Source: Vicia villosa
Lineage: Eukaryota > Streptophyta > Magnoliopsida > Fabales > Fabaceae
Length of the DNA: 64,000 nt
NCBI RefSeq assembly: GCF_029867415.1
Contig: NC_081183.1
Location: 19,774,404 to 19,838,403, forward strand
Reading direction: 5' to 3'
Shown here: in pieces, positions 1 through 10,978 of the stretch
Layout of the letters: each line of letters starts with the position of its first letter
How positions within the stretch are numbered: the stretch's first letter is position 1
Notes under the pieces: model-generated
Told to the model about the DNA's origin: nothing
What the model saw: the letters and a program-made list of their open reading frames with translations, nothing else
The model's database searches: none
Position numbers and translations under genes: made by a program

Positions 1-1245
1 TAACCAGGGCGCCATCATGGGGACGCTTGTCAGCAGTCTTATAGGCCTCGTTGTAGCGGTGAAATTGGTGAGACTAAAGTCATGGGAAAGACCTAGATCA
101 TTTATTTTAAACAGAGTCGCCACTGCGCTTTATTGTTTCCAAAAGGAATGGGAGAAAGAGCGAATAAAACCCACAAAAGTTTTTAAAATCAAAATTAATA
201 AACTTATAAAAGATTTAGGTAAGGGGGTTTGTTATACAAGGGGAAGGTTTTAAGCACCCCTCATATCAATGGTACTCCATGAGAACCTCTTTGAATTTAT
301 TATGGCTTTTGTTTGTACATTTTTGAAAATCATATATGAATTTGTTTTAAAATAGAGGGTGGGGATGGGAAAAGAAGTTTTTAAAAGTGAACTCGATAAG
401 ACATCGCATCTTAGGCCTACATACCCCTTTTAAAGAAAAGGGAAGTCAGAGCTTTTGTAGTTCCCCTTAAAAGGAAAATAAAAGGGCCAAAGTGGCCAAA
501 ATCTTTTTGGGTGTGAGCTTTAAAATACTCACATGTTTTTAAAAGAGGGTTAAGCTTTAAAATACTTAACAACTTTAAAAAAGGGTTAAGGTTTAACAAT
601 ACTTAACAATTTTCAAATAAAAAGGGACCAAACTTTAACAATACAAGATCAATGGACTAAGAGTAGTTTCACCGAGAATAATTCTCTTCTTATTACCAAT
701 GTTTAAAAAACAAAAGGGTTTGGTTGAGCTTTAACATTACAAAACCATAAAGATAAGTGAAAAGCTTTAGCAATACTTGACACAAAATAAAAGAGATTGG
801 AAAAGAGATTGAGTACCTTTACAATTTTAGTCAATACCATTCCTATTCCTTTGGTCTTTCAACAAACAACTTAAGTAAACAATTAATGGATACCTCAAGT
901 GTGTGTGATAACATGTGTCACAAATGACAAACAAGTAAGTATAATAATCATGAATGATAACAAGCAAGGATGTTTATACCTTTGGATGGATTCATATATG
1001 AATGAATGATAAATGATGAATATGAAACTCATGCATGTGGGTTAGGTAAACAATGTATATATAAATGGTAATATAATGGATAATAAGTACAAAAACAAAA
1101 GGATAAAATCAACAAGTATGTACAATGGATAATGAAGGTGGAGAAAAACACATGAAATAGGGGATTGAGTTATGTTCTTTATCAATTAAAATTCCCTTTC
1201 TTTTTAACATCTTTTCTTCCTTTCGTTTAATCATCTATAGGATTA
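1..1245 (-). mobile_element. Outermost Ogre-like LTR, segment 1 (layer 0)
   Basis: This is the left visible part of an old LTR on the minus strand. Near position 111 it carries an AGAGTCGCCA block followed by a purine-rich stretch ending in a 'ggggaaggttttaagcacccctc' type segment near 237-263. The same landmarks appear at 7255-7370 in a second Ogre-family LTR and, reverse-complemented, near the end of the intact Ogre LTR (about 30181-30210). The element resumes at 52024 and 55546 and ends at 57494. Its exact left end is unclear and may lie near 80-110. Positions 1-80 hold nothing I recognise. No gene is supported here, and the short open frames are in LTR sequence. Confidence 0.6.
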
Positions 1246-2570
1246 TGCTTTTGATGTTGCGGAAGCATGAGGGTGTAGAACTACATAACCAATAAGATGT
1301 TCATTTTAACTTCTGGGTGTTATCAGAACTTCTGACTTGCCCTATACAGTTCTAAGATGCTTTTGCTTGATAGTTCTAAGTTAAAATGAATAGAGCAGAA
1401 GATAAAAGACACATTCATTTTTATCCTGGTTCACCTTCTGAGTAAGGCTACCTCCAGTCCACCTTCTTCAGGTGATTTTCCTCTCAATAGAGGTCTTAAT
1501 CCACTATCACCAATCTTGATTACAACTGCACGATCCTCCGTCGTGACTCATAACCTGCACAGCCAACTCCTGTGACTAACCATCTGGACAATGACCCATT
1601 CACTTATCTCCGTGAGATATAACGTCCATTGACTCAGGAACCCTGCACAACCAACATGTTGTGACTAAACCTGCACAGCAAACCACTGTGACTAACCTTA
1701 GATGATGAACCGTTCAGGGATACCAGCAGGATATAACGTTCACCAATCTACTAGAGTGCTTCTCGGTTAAGAAGATTTTCTCCTATTCTAAGTACATACT
1801 ATGTGATACAATGACAAGTAATCACCATGAGTGAGTGGATAATCTTTTGAGTCTACTTGTCAGAATCTTCTGAACGAGATCTTTTCTTCTTGGTGGTAAT
1901 CAGAGTAAGAGCTTTAGCTCCATATGTTGGATGCTTCTTTAAGTTGTTCTTCGTCTTCACTTATTCTGTTAAGCAAGTTTAGACTATTAGTTCTTTATTA
2001 GAGGTTGCTTCTTTGGTTCTTCTTTCTTTGATCTTCTTCTTAAGTAGATTAAGAACATTTGTTCTTGTTGAGACTTTCTTCTTTGGTTCATCTTCCTCTG
2101 ATAATCTTCTTAAGCATATTAAGAACATTTGTTCTTTTTTAGAGTTGCTTCTTTGTTTCTTCTTCCTCTGCTATTTACAACTCCTTTTAATTATAGCAGT
2201 TTTTCATTACAACATTTTTCCTGACCACAAATTTCATAAGAGATCTTACTTCCTTTTTATAGCTTTGAAATTGTGTTAGTTGTCTTGATCTTTGGAATGA
2301 GTAATAAATGCAAGCGTGTTTCCTTCATGCTTTTGTTTTCTCCAATGGACTGCATGTAGGTTACTTCTTCAATCAACCTTGGGAGTTGTTCCTTTTAATT
2401 GATGTAACCGTTTTACTAATGATGATGTTTGTAACGGTATTCTTCTTGATTCTGATCCTTTGTATTTTATTTGATTTTGCTTTCTTAGCTGAAGGTTATC
2501 TTCTGATTCACATGTGACTCTGTTGCTGTTTATCTTATGTAAGTCACTGCGTTGTAATTCCAGAAGTTGT
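1246..2570 (-). mobile_element. SIRE-like LTR, minus strand, segment 1 (layer 1)
   Basis: This is the left part of a Ty1/copia LTR in reverse orientation, interrupted by the plus-strand SIRE-type element at 2571. Reverse-complemented, the stretch near 1410-1480 reads through the same 'ggtggactgg ... aaccaggataaaaat' landmarks as the 3' part of the plus-strand SIRE LTR (about 3510-3560). The matching right part ends at 52023 with the complement of the SIRE LTR start TGTTAGAACAAG. The left border is uncertain. Starting at 1246 gives a candidate TSD gatta/gataa (4 of 5 bases), and a border at 1258 is also possible. It may be a solo LTR. Confidence 0.6.
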
Positions 2571-3637
2571 TGTTAGAACAAGAATTGTTCAGATCAATAT
2601 TCTAAGTTTTGATGATAACATTATATATGAATTTTGTATAAGATAACGTGGTACTCTAATCCTATGCATTTCCCATTTCAGGAAATATATAAAGAGTATG
2701 CACAATTCAGCGCAAGAAGCACTGACTCAGAAGGTTTAAGTATGCAACATCAGAACATGCTCTTGCAAGACATCAGAAGATGGTCAAGCAGAATCAGAAT
2801 ATGGTCTATTGAAGCATCAGAAGAACATGAGATCAGAAGCAGAAGCACTGAAGTTCTTATGGTATCACGCTAGAAGCACTTCAAAGTCAGAAGACAAGAA
2901 GATGCTCTGCACCAAGCTCTTTGACTCTGATTCATTCAAACATTGTATCTACAAACATCAGATCAGAAGCAAGTACAAGATGGCAGGCTATGCTGACTGA
3001 CAAAAGGAACGTTGGAAGCTATTAAAGGCAAAGTCAGTTAAAGAAGGAAAAGCAAGGCTCGAGGTAGTTGACAAAAGAGTGAAACATTAAATGCAATGCT
3101 GTACGGATCACGCAACACATTAAATGCTCCCAATGGTCATCTTCTCAAAGCGCCTATAAATAAAAGTTCTGATGAGAAGCTAAATACACAACTCTTGCGC
3201 AAAAATACAGAAACGCTGTCAAATTCAAAAGCTATCAAACTTCATCTTCAACCTCACTTCATTGTAATATCTTAGTGAGATTTAAGCTTAGAACTTAAGG
3301 GAAATATCACAGTTGTGATTATAGCTTATTAAGAAACATTGTAATACTCTTGCAAGAATTTGCTTATATTAATTTGTAAAGGGTTCCTAGAGTGATCAAG
3401 GTGTGATCAGAATACTCTAGAAGACTTAGAAGGTATCTAAGTGGAAAACCATTGTAATCAAGGTTGATTAGTGGAATAAATCCTCAGGTGAGGTAAATCA
3501 CTCTAAGGGGGTGGACTGGAGTAGTTTCGTTAACAACGAACCAGGATAAAAATCATCGTGCAATTGTTTTTATCTTAAGAGTTTTTAAAGTCACACTTAT
3601 TCAAACCCCCCCTTTCTAAGTGTTTTTCTATCCTTCA
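2571..3637 (+). repeat. 5' LTR of SIRE-type element
   Basis: The LTR is 1067 bp, begins TGTTAGAACAAG and ends CTATCCTTCA. It matches the copy at 50687-51753 in length and order with about 3 percent differences by hand count. It holds a TATA box at 3155-3162. The open frames at 2634-2873 and 2809-3000 recur in the other LTR and are not genes. Confidence 0.9.
3155..3162 (+). promoter_or_regulatory. TATA box of SIRE-type LTR
   Basis: TATAAATA lies about 480 bp before the LTR end, within a GC-containing context. It is conserved at 51271-51278 in the 3' LTR. This is the likely core promoter for the element's genomic RNA, inferred from position. Confidence 0.6.
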
Positions 3638-3638
3638 A

Positions 3639-3651
3639 TTGGCATCAGAGC
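3639..3651 (+). other. Primer binding site, tRNA-iMet type
   Basis: TTGGCATCAGAGC begins two bases after the LTR end. It matches the usual plant copia primer site TGGTATCAGAGC with one mismatch (C for T). It confirms plus-strand orientation. Confidence 0.85.
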
Positions 3652-3720
3652 GCCGGTTCTAAGGTGCAAGCACTTAACCGTGTTAGAAAAGATTCAGGAA
3701 GAGAAAAACACTAAGTCAAG

Positions 3721-5426
3721 ATGGTTGAGACTCCACCACCTACATCTACATCTGGCTCTGTTGAGCAACACAATGGAAATGGTAACAATGGCTACACTAG
3801 ACCACCAGTATTCGATGGTGAAAACATTGAATATTGGAAAGATAAACTCGAAATTACTTTCTTGGATTAGATGGTCACTTATGGGATCTTCTGGTGGATG
3901 GTTACAAACATCCAGTGAAAGCTAGAGGAGTAAAGCTGACAAGACAAGAAATGAGTGATGATCAAAAGAAAGAATTCAAAAATCATCACAAGTGTAGGAC
4001 TATTCTGCTGAATCCTAATTCTCATGCTAAATATGAGAAGATATCAAACAGAGAAACTGCTTATGACATATATGAATCATTGAAAATGACTCATGAAGGA
4101 AATGCCCAAGTCAAGGAGACCAAACTCTTGCTTTAATCCAGAAATATGAAGCCTTCAAGATAGAGGATGATGAAAACATTGAAAAAATGATCTCAAGATT
4201 TCAAACTCTAACTGCTGGATTAAGAGTGCTTGACAAGGATCTGAATGAAGTATCTTTGGAAGAGTTGATCAGCGCCTTGAGGAGTCATGAAATTGAGCTG
4301 GATGCTAATGAACCTCAGAAGAAAGGTAAGTCTATTGCATTAAAATCTAATTATAAAAAATGCACTAATGCTTTTCAGGCTGAAGAAGAAGATTCTGAAG
4401 AATCAGAATCAGAAGAAGAAGATGAACTGTCTATGATCTCCAGAAGGGTAAACCAACTCTGGAAAAGCAAGCATAGGAAGTTCAAGAACTTCAAAAGTTC
4501 TAAGAAGCTTGAAAAAGGAGAATCTTCTGGAAGCAGAAGATATGACAAGAAGAAGGTCACGTGTTTTGAGTGCAATGAGCCAGGTCACTACAAGAGTGAG
4601 TGTTCGAAGCTTCAGAAGGAGAAGCCCAAGAAGAAGTTTCATAAGAAGAAAGGTCTTATGGCAACTTGGGATGATTCACACTCATCAGAATCAGAATCAG
4701 ACTCCGAAGGCGAGCAGGCAAACATTGCGCTGATGGCCACAGTTGATGATGAATCAGAATCAGACTCTGAAGAGGTATTTTCTGAACTATCTAGAGAAGA
4801 GTTAGTTTCCAGTTTAACAGAACTTCTGGAACTCAAGGCTCATCTAAGTATCAAATACAAAAAGCTGAAAAAGCTATTTGAATCTGAAACTAAGAAGCTA
4901 GAAGTAGAAAATTCTGATCTGAAGGAAAAAGTTTTAAAATTATCCAAAGATGTTGGATCTCCTTCTGACTCAGAAAAGTCCACTCCTAGTCTGAACAATA
5001 TTCTGAAAGAATATGACTTGAGTTTTAGAAAGTTCTTATCTAGAGGTATTGGAAGAAGTCAACTTGCCTCTATGATATATGCTGTTAGTGGAAACAAGAG
5101 AGTTGGTATAGGCTATGAGGGTGAAACCCCATACAAACTTGAACCTGTAGATGATATGAAAATCACATACAAGCCATTGTATGATCAGTTCAAGTATGGC
5201 CACTCCCATGATATTAGGCTCACATCACATACTAAAAGCTTTCATATTACACACACTAAGAAGCATGTGACACAACCTAGGAAATATCATGTAACTTAGA
5301 ATAAGAATTACCATGCTGTACCTCCTATTGTTTATCATGCTAAACCCAAATTCAATCAGAAGTTGAGGAGAACTAACAAGAAAGGACCCAAGAAAATGTG
5401 GGTACCTAAGGAAAAGATTATTCTCG
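3721..5426 (+). pseudogene. SIRE-type gag remnant with CCHC knuckle
   Basis: The ATG at 3721 opens a normal copia gag N-terminus (MVETPPP...) that stops at a TAG near 3868. The homologous reading continues in another frame through 3894-4136, shifts again near 4125, and then runs openly from about 4138 to 5299. In the last piece a CX2CX4HX4C zinc knuckle (CFECNEPGHYKSEC) begins at 4562. It is preceded by acidic Glu/Ser-rich repeats and a basic stretch, and followed by a coiled-coil-like Lys/Glu/Leu region. A TAG at 5297-5299 ends this piece, although protein-like sequence continues to about 5450 before another frame change into the protease. At least four lesions make it a pseudogene. Its role in an intact element is capsid formation and RNA packaging. 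Confidence 0.85.
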
Positions 5427-6749
5427 TTGCAGATATCCTTGGCTGCAAAGAAGACAAAGGAAAGCAAGTCATGGTACCTGGACTCTGGGTGCTCTCGACA
5501 CATGACGGGAAGAAGGTCTATGTTCCAAGACCTGGTGCTTAAATCTGCTGGAGAAGTTAAGTTTGGAGGAGATCAGAAGGGCAAGATAATTGGCTCAGGA
5601 ACCATAAGTATTGGTAACTCTCCTTCTATAACTAATGTTCTTTTGGTAGATGGATTAGCTCATAACTTGTTGTTCATAAGCCAATTAAGTGACAATGGTT
5701 ATGACATAATCTTTAATCAAAAGTCTTGTAAGGCTGTAAGTCAGAAGGATGGCTCAATCCTATTTACAGGCAAGAGAAAGAACAACATTTACAAGATTGA
5801 TCTTCAAGATCTTAAGAATCAGAAGGTAACTTGTCTTATGTCTGTTTGCGAAGAGCAATGGGTCTGGCACAGAAGATTAGGCCATGCTAGTTTGAGAAAA
5901 ATTTCTCAGATTAACACACTAAATCTGGTCAGAGGACTCCCTAATCTGAAATACAAATCAGATGCTCTTTGCGAAGCATGTCAGAAAGGGAAGTTTTCCA
6001 AACCCGCATTCAAGTCTAAGAATGTTGTTTCTTCCTCTAGGCCGCTAGAACTTCTGCATATTGATCTGTTTGGCCCAGTCAAAACAGCATCTGTCAGAGG
6101 GAAGAAATATGGATTAGTCATCGTAGATGATTATAGTCGCTGGACATGGGTAAAGTTCTTGAAACACAAGGATAAGTCTCATTTAGTGTTCTTTGAATTC
6201 TGCACTCAGATCCAATCTGAGAAAGAGTGTAAAATCATAAAGGTCATAAGTGATCATGGTGGCGAATTTGAGAACAGATTCTTTGAGGTTTACTTCAAAG
6301 AAAATGGTATTGCCCATGATTTCTCTTGCCCTAGAACTCCACAGCAAAATGGAGTTGTAGAGCGAAAGAATAGGACTCTACAAGAAATGGCCAGAACCAT
6401 GATCAATGAAACCAATATAGCTAAGCATTTTTTGGCAGAAGCAATAAACACAGCATGCTATATTCAGAATAGAATCTCTATCAGACCTATTCTTAAAAAG
6501 ACTCCTTATGAATTGTGGAAGAACAGAAAGCCCAACATTTCATATTTTCATCCTTTTGGATGTGTTTGTTTTATTCTGAATACTAAATATCATCTAAGTA
6601 AGTTTGATTCTAAGGCACATAAGTGTTTCCTTCTTGGATATTCTGAACTCTCTAAAGGCTACAAAGTATACAATACTGAAACATTGATTGTTGAAGAATC
6701 AATTAATATCAGATTTGATGATAAGCTTAGTCTTGAAAAGCCAAAGTAG
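5427..6749 (+). pseudogene. SIRE-type protease and integrase, broken pol
   Basis: An open stretch of 440 residues carries the copia protease motif WYLDSGCSRHMTG, with the active Asp at about residue 19. It is followed by the GAG-pre-integrase region (WHRRLGHAS ... CEACQKGKFSK), an HHCC-like finger. The integrase core shows D213 (HIDLFG), D276 (SDHGGEF) and E312 (GVVERKNRT), spaced D-x62-D-x35-E, so all catalytic residues remain. The frame ends at a TAG (6747-6749), but recognisable sequence goes on to about 7010. No reverse transcriptase or RNase H follows. The fragment could be catalytically plausible for integrase but lacks an intact upstream gag frame. Confidence 0.88.
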
Positions 6750-7227
6750 TTTGAGAATTTTGCAGATATAGATATCTCAATTTCAGAAGCTGATGAACCA
6801 AGAAGCAAAGTATCAGAAGCTGAAGAACCCAGAAGCAAAGGATCAGAAGATCAAGTTGCTGCCTCTTTAGAGAATCTCATAATTTCTGAAGAGCCAACTA
6901 TCGGAAGATCTTCTAGACTCAACTCTGCTCTCTCAGAAGATGTCATTCTTGGAAAGAAGGATGATCCTATCAGAACAAGATCTTTTCTGAAGAATATCAG
7001 TATGGATTCTTGATCAGAATGAGAAGATGAGAAGTTCTAACTCGTTTCAGAATCTATTTTAGAGTAATACAGCTGTCACCAGCTATTCCAAAAGATGAAC
7101 ACGTGTTCACTCTAAAGGAACAAGTACGCGTGCAGTTGAGGAGACGCCGCCCTAGGTAACTGTGCAAATCATTTCAAATATTATGTTATCTCTCCTAACG
7201 TCATTTCTCATTAAATGCATTTGATTC
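6750..7227 (+). pseudogene. Pol linker remnant and RT/RNase H deletion scar
   Basis: After the stop at 6747, Ser/Glu-rich linker sequence continues, including two imperfect 27-bp copies near 6780-6840 (SEADEPRSK-type units). It breaks down near 7010 with several stops. In SIRE-type elements this is where reverse transcriptase should start, but none is visible in any frame. The remaining bases to 7227 are non-coding and lead into the solo LTR insertion. A deletion of RT and RNase H is inferred. Confidence 0.6.
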
Positions 7228-10200
7228 TATAGCAACCTGCCCTAAAATTAACCTTTAGAGTCGCCACCTATTCTACCCAGGCGAATAGGAAACCTTTATA
7301 CAATTAAAAGATTCAGGATAAGATACTATATTCAGGTCGAGGGAAGGTGTTAGGCACCCTCAACCCTTTCCTAAGGTTTACACTATAAGGTTAGGTTTAT
7401 GGCTAACATAAAGAAAGGTAACAGACAGTTAATAGGGTAAATAGCAAATTATTAAGATTAAAGGTTTATGATTTAGGAAACGAAATCGGGAAAAAATGAG
7501 ATTTGTGGGGAAGGGGACTCGCCTTGTTGCCAAGTGCCTACGTATCTCCTTAGGGAGAATCAGAGTCAACGTAGTTCGGGCACAGGGTTATACGCCTTTG
7601 AATTTGATTTGGTATGGTTTGAAGGCTTTTTGAATGGCCTATCGTAGTTTTTGAAATGCGAAGTTCGAAGGTATTTTGAATTACCTTATCGTAGATTTGA
7701 AAATTGCAGTATCGAAGAGATGAATTTTTTAGTGTTTTAAGTGTTTGGCGTACAACCCTGGTTTTAATTTGCACTATTAATCTCAATGATCAATAGGTTT
7801 GATCACCACAATTAATAGATTAATAAAAGCATTGCTAATTATTCTAATCGATTGATTCGATTATCACCGTTAGCAAATTGATGTGTTTTAATTATTGACT
7901 TATTAATTTATCGTTACCTCTCATAATCAATAGATTTGATTACGAATACTAACGAATTTGATAAAGGGAAATATGCTAATCATCGTAACCAATAGATTTG
8001 GTTAAAACCATTTAGCAAAATAAACTTTGTATTTAAATAAATGATTTGAATTTAAACAATTGATTATTATCCACCGCGATCAATTAATTTAATCGAAGCG
8101 AATAAAATTCTAAAATTGTTTGGCTAAAACCTAAATCGTTTAGAAAACCCTAATCCTAATACTTTGGCCACTGGCCAATGGGATTGGGCACACCCTAATT
8201 GATAACAATCTTATAGGTTTTTGTGATTTTTATAATTAAAGTGATTAACATTAATTAAATCGAATAAATCGAGGAAATAAACCGGGAAAATAATCGGGAC
8301 AATCCTAATGTTAATTATACTCCTAATCCTAATTATATTATTAATCGTAATTCATATTCTAATTAAAATAAATAAATTAAAACATTTATTCTAATAAGAA
8401 AACAAATAAAAAAAACAATAAAAAAAACAAGTAAAACAAAACCTGGGCGCCAATTGCATATGGACATCCTCTGAGGGTTCATGGTGGAGCTTCACGCTGT
8501 AGAGCGTTGGATCTAATTTTGATGGGATCCAAAGGTTCCAGGTTGAGAGTACATGGTGGATGCGTATGGGAGCACCGGATCTGTGGACAACACTATATAT
8601 TAACAAAATAAGGGTGTCTTGGGGAAGGATCGAACCCCAGACACGCTGCACATTGCCATGCCTTACTCTTTACCATTGCACCATGTGTCGTTTCTTGTTT
8701 CACTAATCACTAACAAACATAATATACAAAAAACAAATAACCCAGAAAAGTTCAAAAATTGCACCACGCCAGGTTACCTTCTTCCTCTTTGCTCTTTAGA
8801 AAAAAACCAGAACCTATGGCAACGCTTTGTGTGTGTGGCCATAAACCTGTAATCTTGAATATAGCAAACAACAACACATAAATAAGTTCCATAGGCATAA
8901 ATCGATTGAAATTTCTCTTATGAATTCATTAATGGCCACGGTTTTGTCTAATTGTGGCTGAAACAAATAACCCCAAATCAAAAGCTCGAAAACCTATCCA
9001 TGGCATATGCTTCGTCCTGCATTCAAACTTCAATTAAATCATCCAGAAAGAAGCGAAACATGATTATAAACATAAATGCACAGTCAAATTATGTTAAGAA
9101 TTCGGATTTATATGGAATCGAAGTAAATTCCTCTCGATGCAAACTGTGGCTTAGGGGTGACGGTTCTTGAGGCTTCTGGCTTCGTTTGTGATTGGGATAC
9201 GATTGATAACACTCCAGGAACGTATCTAAATCTCCAAAACACCTTGAGGCAATCTCCAACTCCAAAAACGATTTTGGCCTTTTCCTTGAATTTTTGAGAG
9301 AGAACGCAAATTCTGTTAGGGTTCTTGGAGATCCCAAAAATCCCCTCTTCGTGGCTGCCTCTCTCCTTTATATATGGGGGATCATTTAGGTCGAATAAAC
9401 TTGCAAGCAATCCAACTCAATCTTGGTCTTTGATGATGGGGAATTTGTTTGAAAATTAGTTATGAAATATTTCTAAATTGGTTCAAATTACATTCAATCT
9501 TTCCAATTACTGATGTGCACGAATTTGACATGATATAATACATATTTTGATGATTTATTATGATTGAAAGTTAAACCAAATCAAATCCCTTGTATTTTCT
9601 TTTGATTATTTGATTTAAATGGTATTTTAAATGAATAAAATTCACTAAAAAATATAATAAAAATCAAATAATCATGAGACTGGTCTTGGGCATTCTTGGT
9701 GACCTCATAAGCATGTTTGAGTTATAAAAAGTCAGGCCCATTTGTAAAGATATCCATTTTGGACCTTATTTCCTTCACATTTTCCATCCAAAATCGACCA
9801 ACTTTGACAAGGCATATCTCTCTCAATTGTTAAGATATGGAAAAGTTCTAGGACTTTTTGGAAACCTCAAGATGTCCTCTATAAGCCACTTTGGAACATA
9901 TTTTTAATTTGGAGATTTTATCTTGGTGATATGGCCTTTGACAAAAAACTGCTTTTGGTTGACTTTTGAAAAGGACCTATAATCTTTTGTACCATATCTC
10001 TCAAATGAAGCATTTCTGGCCTTGGCTTGTGAGAGACAAAGTTGTAGAGAATCCAATTTCCTTCTAAATAGGCTTTGAGTGAGGAATTTCTGATGTTCCA
10101 TGTGAAAGTTATGGCCAGTCAAAGTTTAGTTGACTTTCTCCTATAAAAAACCCAAATTTGAACCTTTTGAATTTGTTCATTTCTGAGTTTTTATTGATGA

Positions 10201-10562
10201 ATCATGATCAACCCTTGATCAAATGATGGATATAATCTCCCATGCTTGATGTTGACCAAAAATCTTAAAGTTTGATTGTATTTTGACTGTAGTTGACTTT
10301 TATGTCAACATAGTCGATTGTTGATCATCTGAACCATTGAGTGAGCAATCCTTGGAATTGAAGCTGGACTTTTGACATGGAGATGCTTTGAGACATATGA
10401 GACACCTTGAGATCCCTTGGAGGTCTTAGAAAGTCAAACTCCTTTGATAAAATGCAAACCCTAGCTTTGGAGACCTTCGATTAGGAGAATGTTGCTTGAA
10501 TAAACCCTTGGACCTTGAGTTATTGAAGATGAAATGAGGAGGGCAAATTTTGGGGTATGACA
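7228..10562 (-). mobile_element. Ogre-family solo LTR, minus strand (layer 3a)
   Basis: The right end, ggggtatgaca at 10552-10562, is the complement of the Ogre LTR start TGTCATACCCC. The left end carries the agagtcgccacc block at 7256-7267 seen near the end of Ogre LTRs. The flanks gattc (7223-7227) and aattc (10563-10567) form a TSD with one mismatch. Shared phrases such as 'catgatcaacccttgatcaa' (10203-10222) match the intact Ogre LTR near 26865-26884 in complement. No internal region is present, so it is a solo LTR. It interrupts the SIRE-type element between integrase and the 3' ORF. It is clearly diverged from the intact Ogre copy. Confidence 0.75.
8627..8683 (-). other. tRNA-like A-box/B-box module inside Ogre-family LTR
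   Basis: On the minus strand TGGTGCAATGGTA (8671-8683) resembles a pol III A box. GGTTCGATCC (8627-8636) matches a B box, with about 34 bases between them. No full cloverleaf can be folded by eye, so this is not called a tRNA gene. It could be a tRNA-derived SINE remnant or a fixed part of the LTR. Compare 52724-52790. Confidence 0.45.
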
Positions 10563-10758
10563 AATTCTATGTTTTTCTGTAATCATGTTCTTTCAAACGC
10601 ATATTGCATTTCATTTCAAATCCGTCTCTATATAAACTCATCTTCATATCAATTCATCTCTTTACATTCTCTCTCTTCATTCATTGTCTCCTTTGTTCAT
10701 CTCTCTTTCTCATTGTTGCATAAACCCTAGTTTCTAAACCGAATCTCAGAGTGAATTC
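10563..10758 (+). promoter_or_regulatory. Putative internal promoter and leader for the SIRE 3' ORF
   Basis: TATATAAA at 10629-10636 is followed by a strongly pyrimidine-rich, mostly ATG-free leader (ctctctcttcattcattg, cctttgttcatctctctttc) up to the ATG at 10759. This looks like a plant core promoter with a 5' untranslated leader of about 100 bases. The function is inferred from sequence features only. Spliced subgenomic RNA is the alternative way to express this ORF. Confidence 0.4.
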
Positions 10759-10978
10759 ATGATTTCATCCTTAAATACTCAACAAAAAATGTCTTCTGCA
10801 CATCTTGTTCAACATAAATATGGATATCATCCCCTGAAGACTTGTTCTATTCCTCATGAGGAACTGGAAGTTCTATGCGAAACTATGGTGGATTTTGAAA
10901 ATCTGTTGGAACATGATTTCAAAACCAAGGCTGCAATGCTGGTACAAGGGTGGTCAAATTACTTAGAAAGATTGGTTG
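10759..10978 (+). pseudogene. SIRE-type 3' ORF, part 1 of 3
   Basis: This part starts at ATG 10759 and is cut at 10978 by the three-LTR element; the TSD ggttg is 10974-10978. The frame resumes at 22567 and again at 48174. The three parts sum to 2337 nt, exactly 779 codons including the stop, with no other stop. The encoded region resembles the extra ORF downstream of pol in SIRE/Maximus elements, sometimes called env-like. It also recalls the 'putative plant transposon protein' domain. No catalytic motif was recognised. Its function is unknown. Confidence 0.7.

Noticed and set aside
1..100. Possible coding fragment at the left edge
   Set aside because: Frames are open on both strands for about 90 bases, but that is too short and no motif is recognised.
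2013..2517. Hydrophobic open frames suggesting membrane proteins
   Set aside because: They fall in the antisense SIRE-like LTR. The Leu/Phe-rich translation comes from TTC/CTT-rich DNA.
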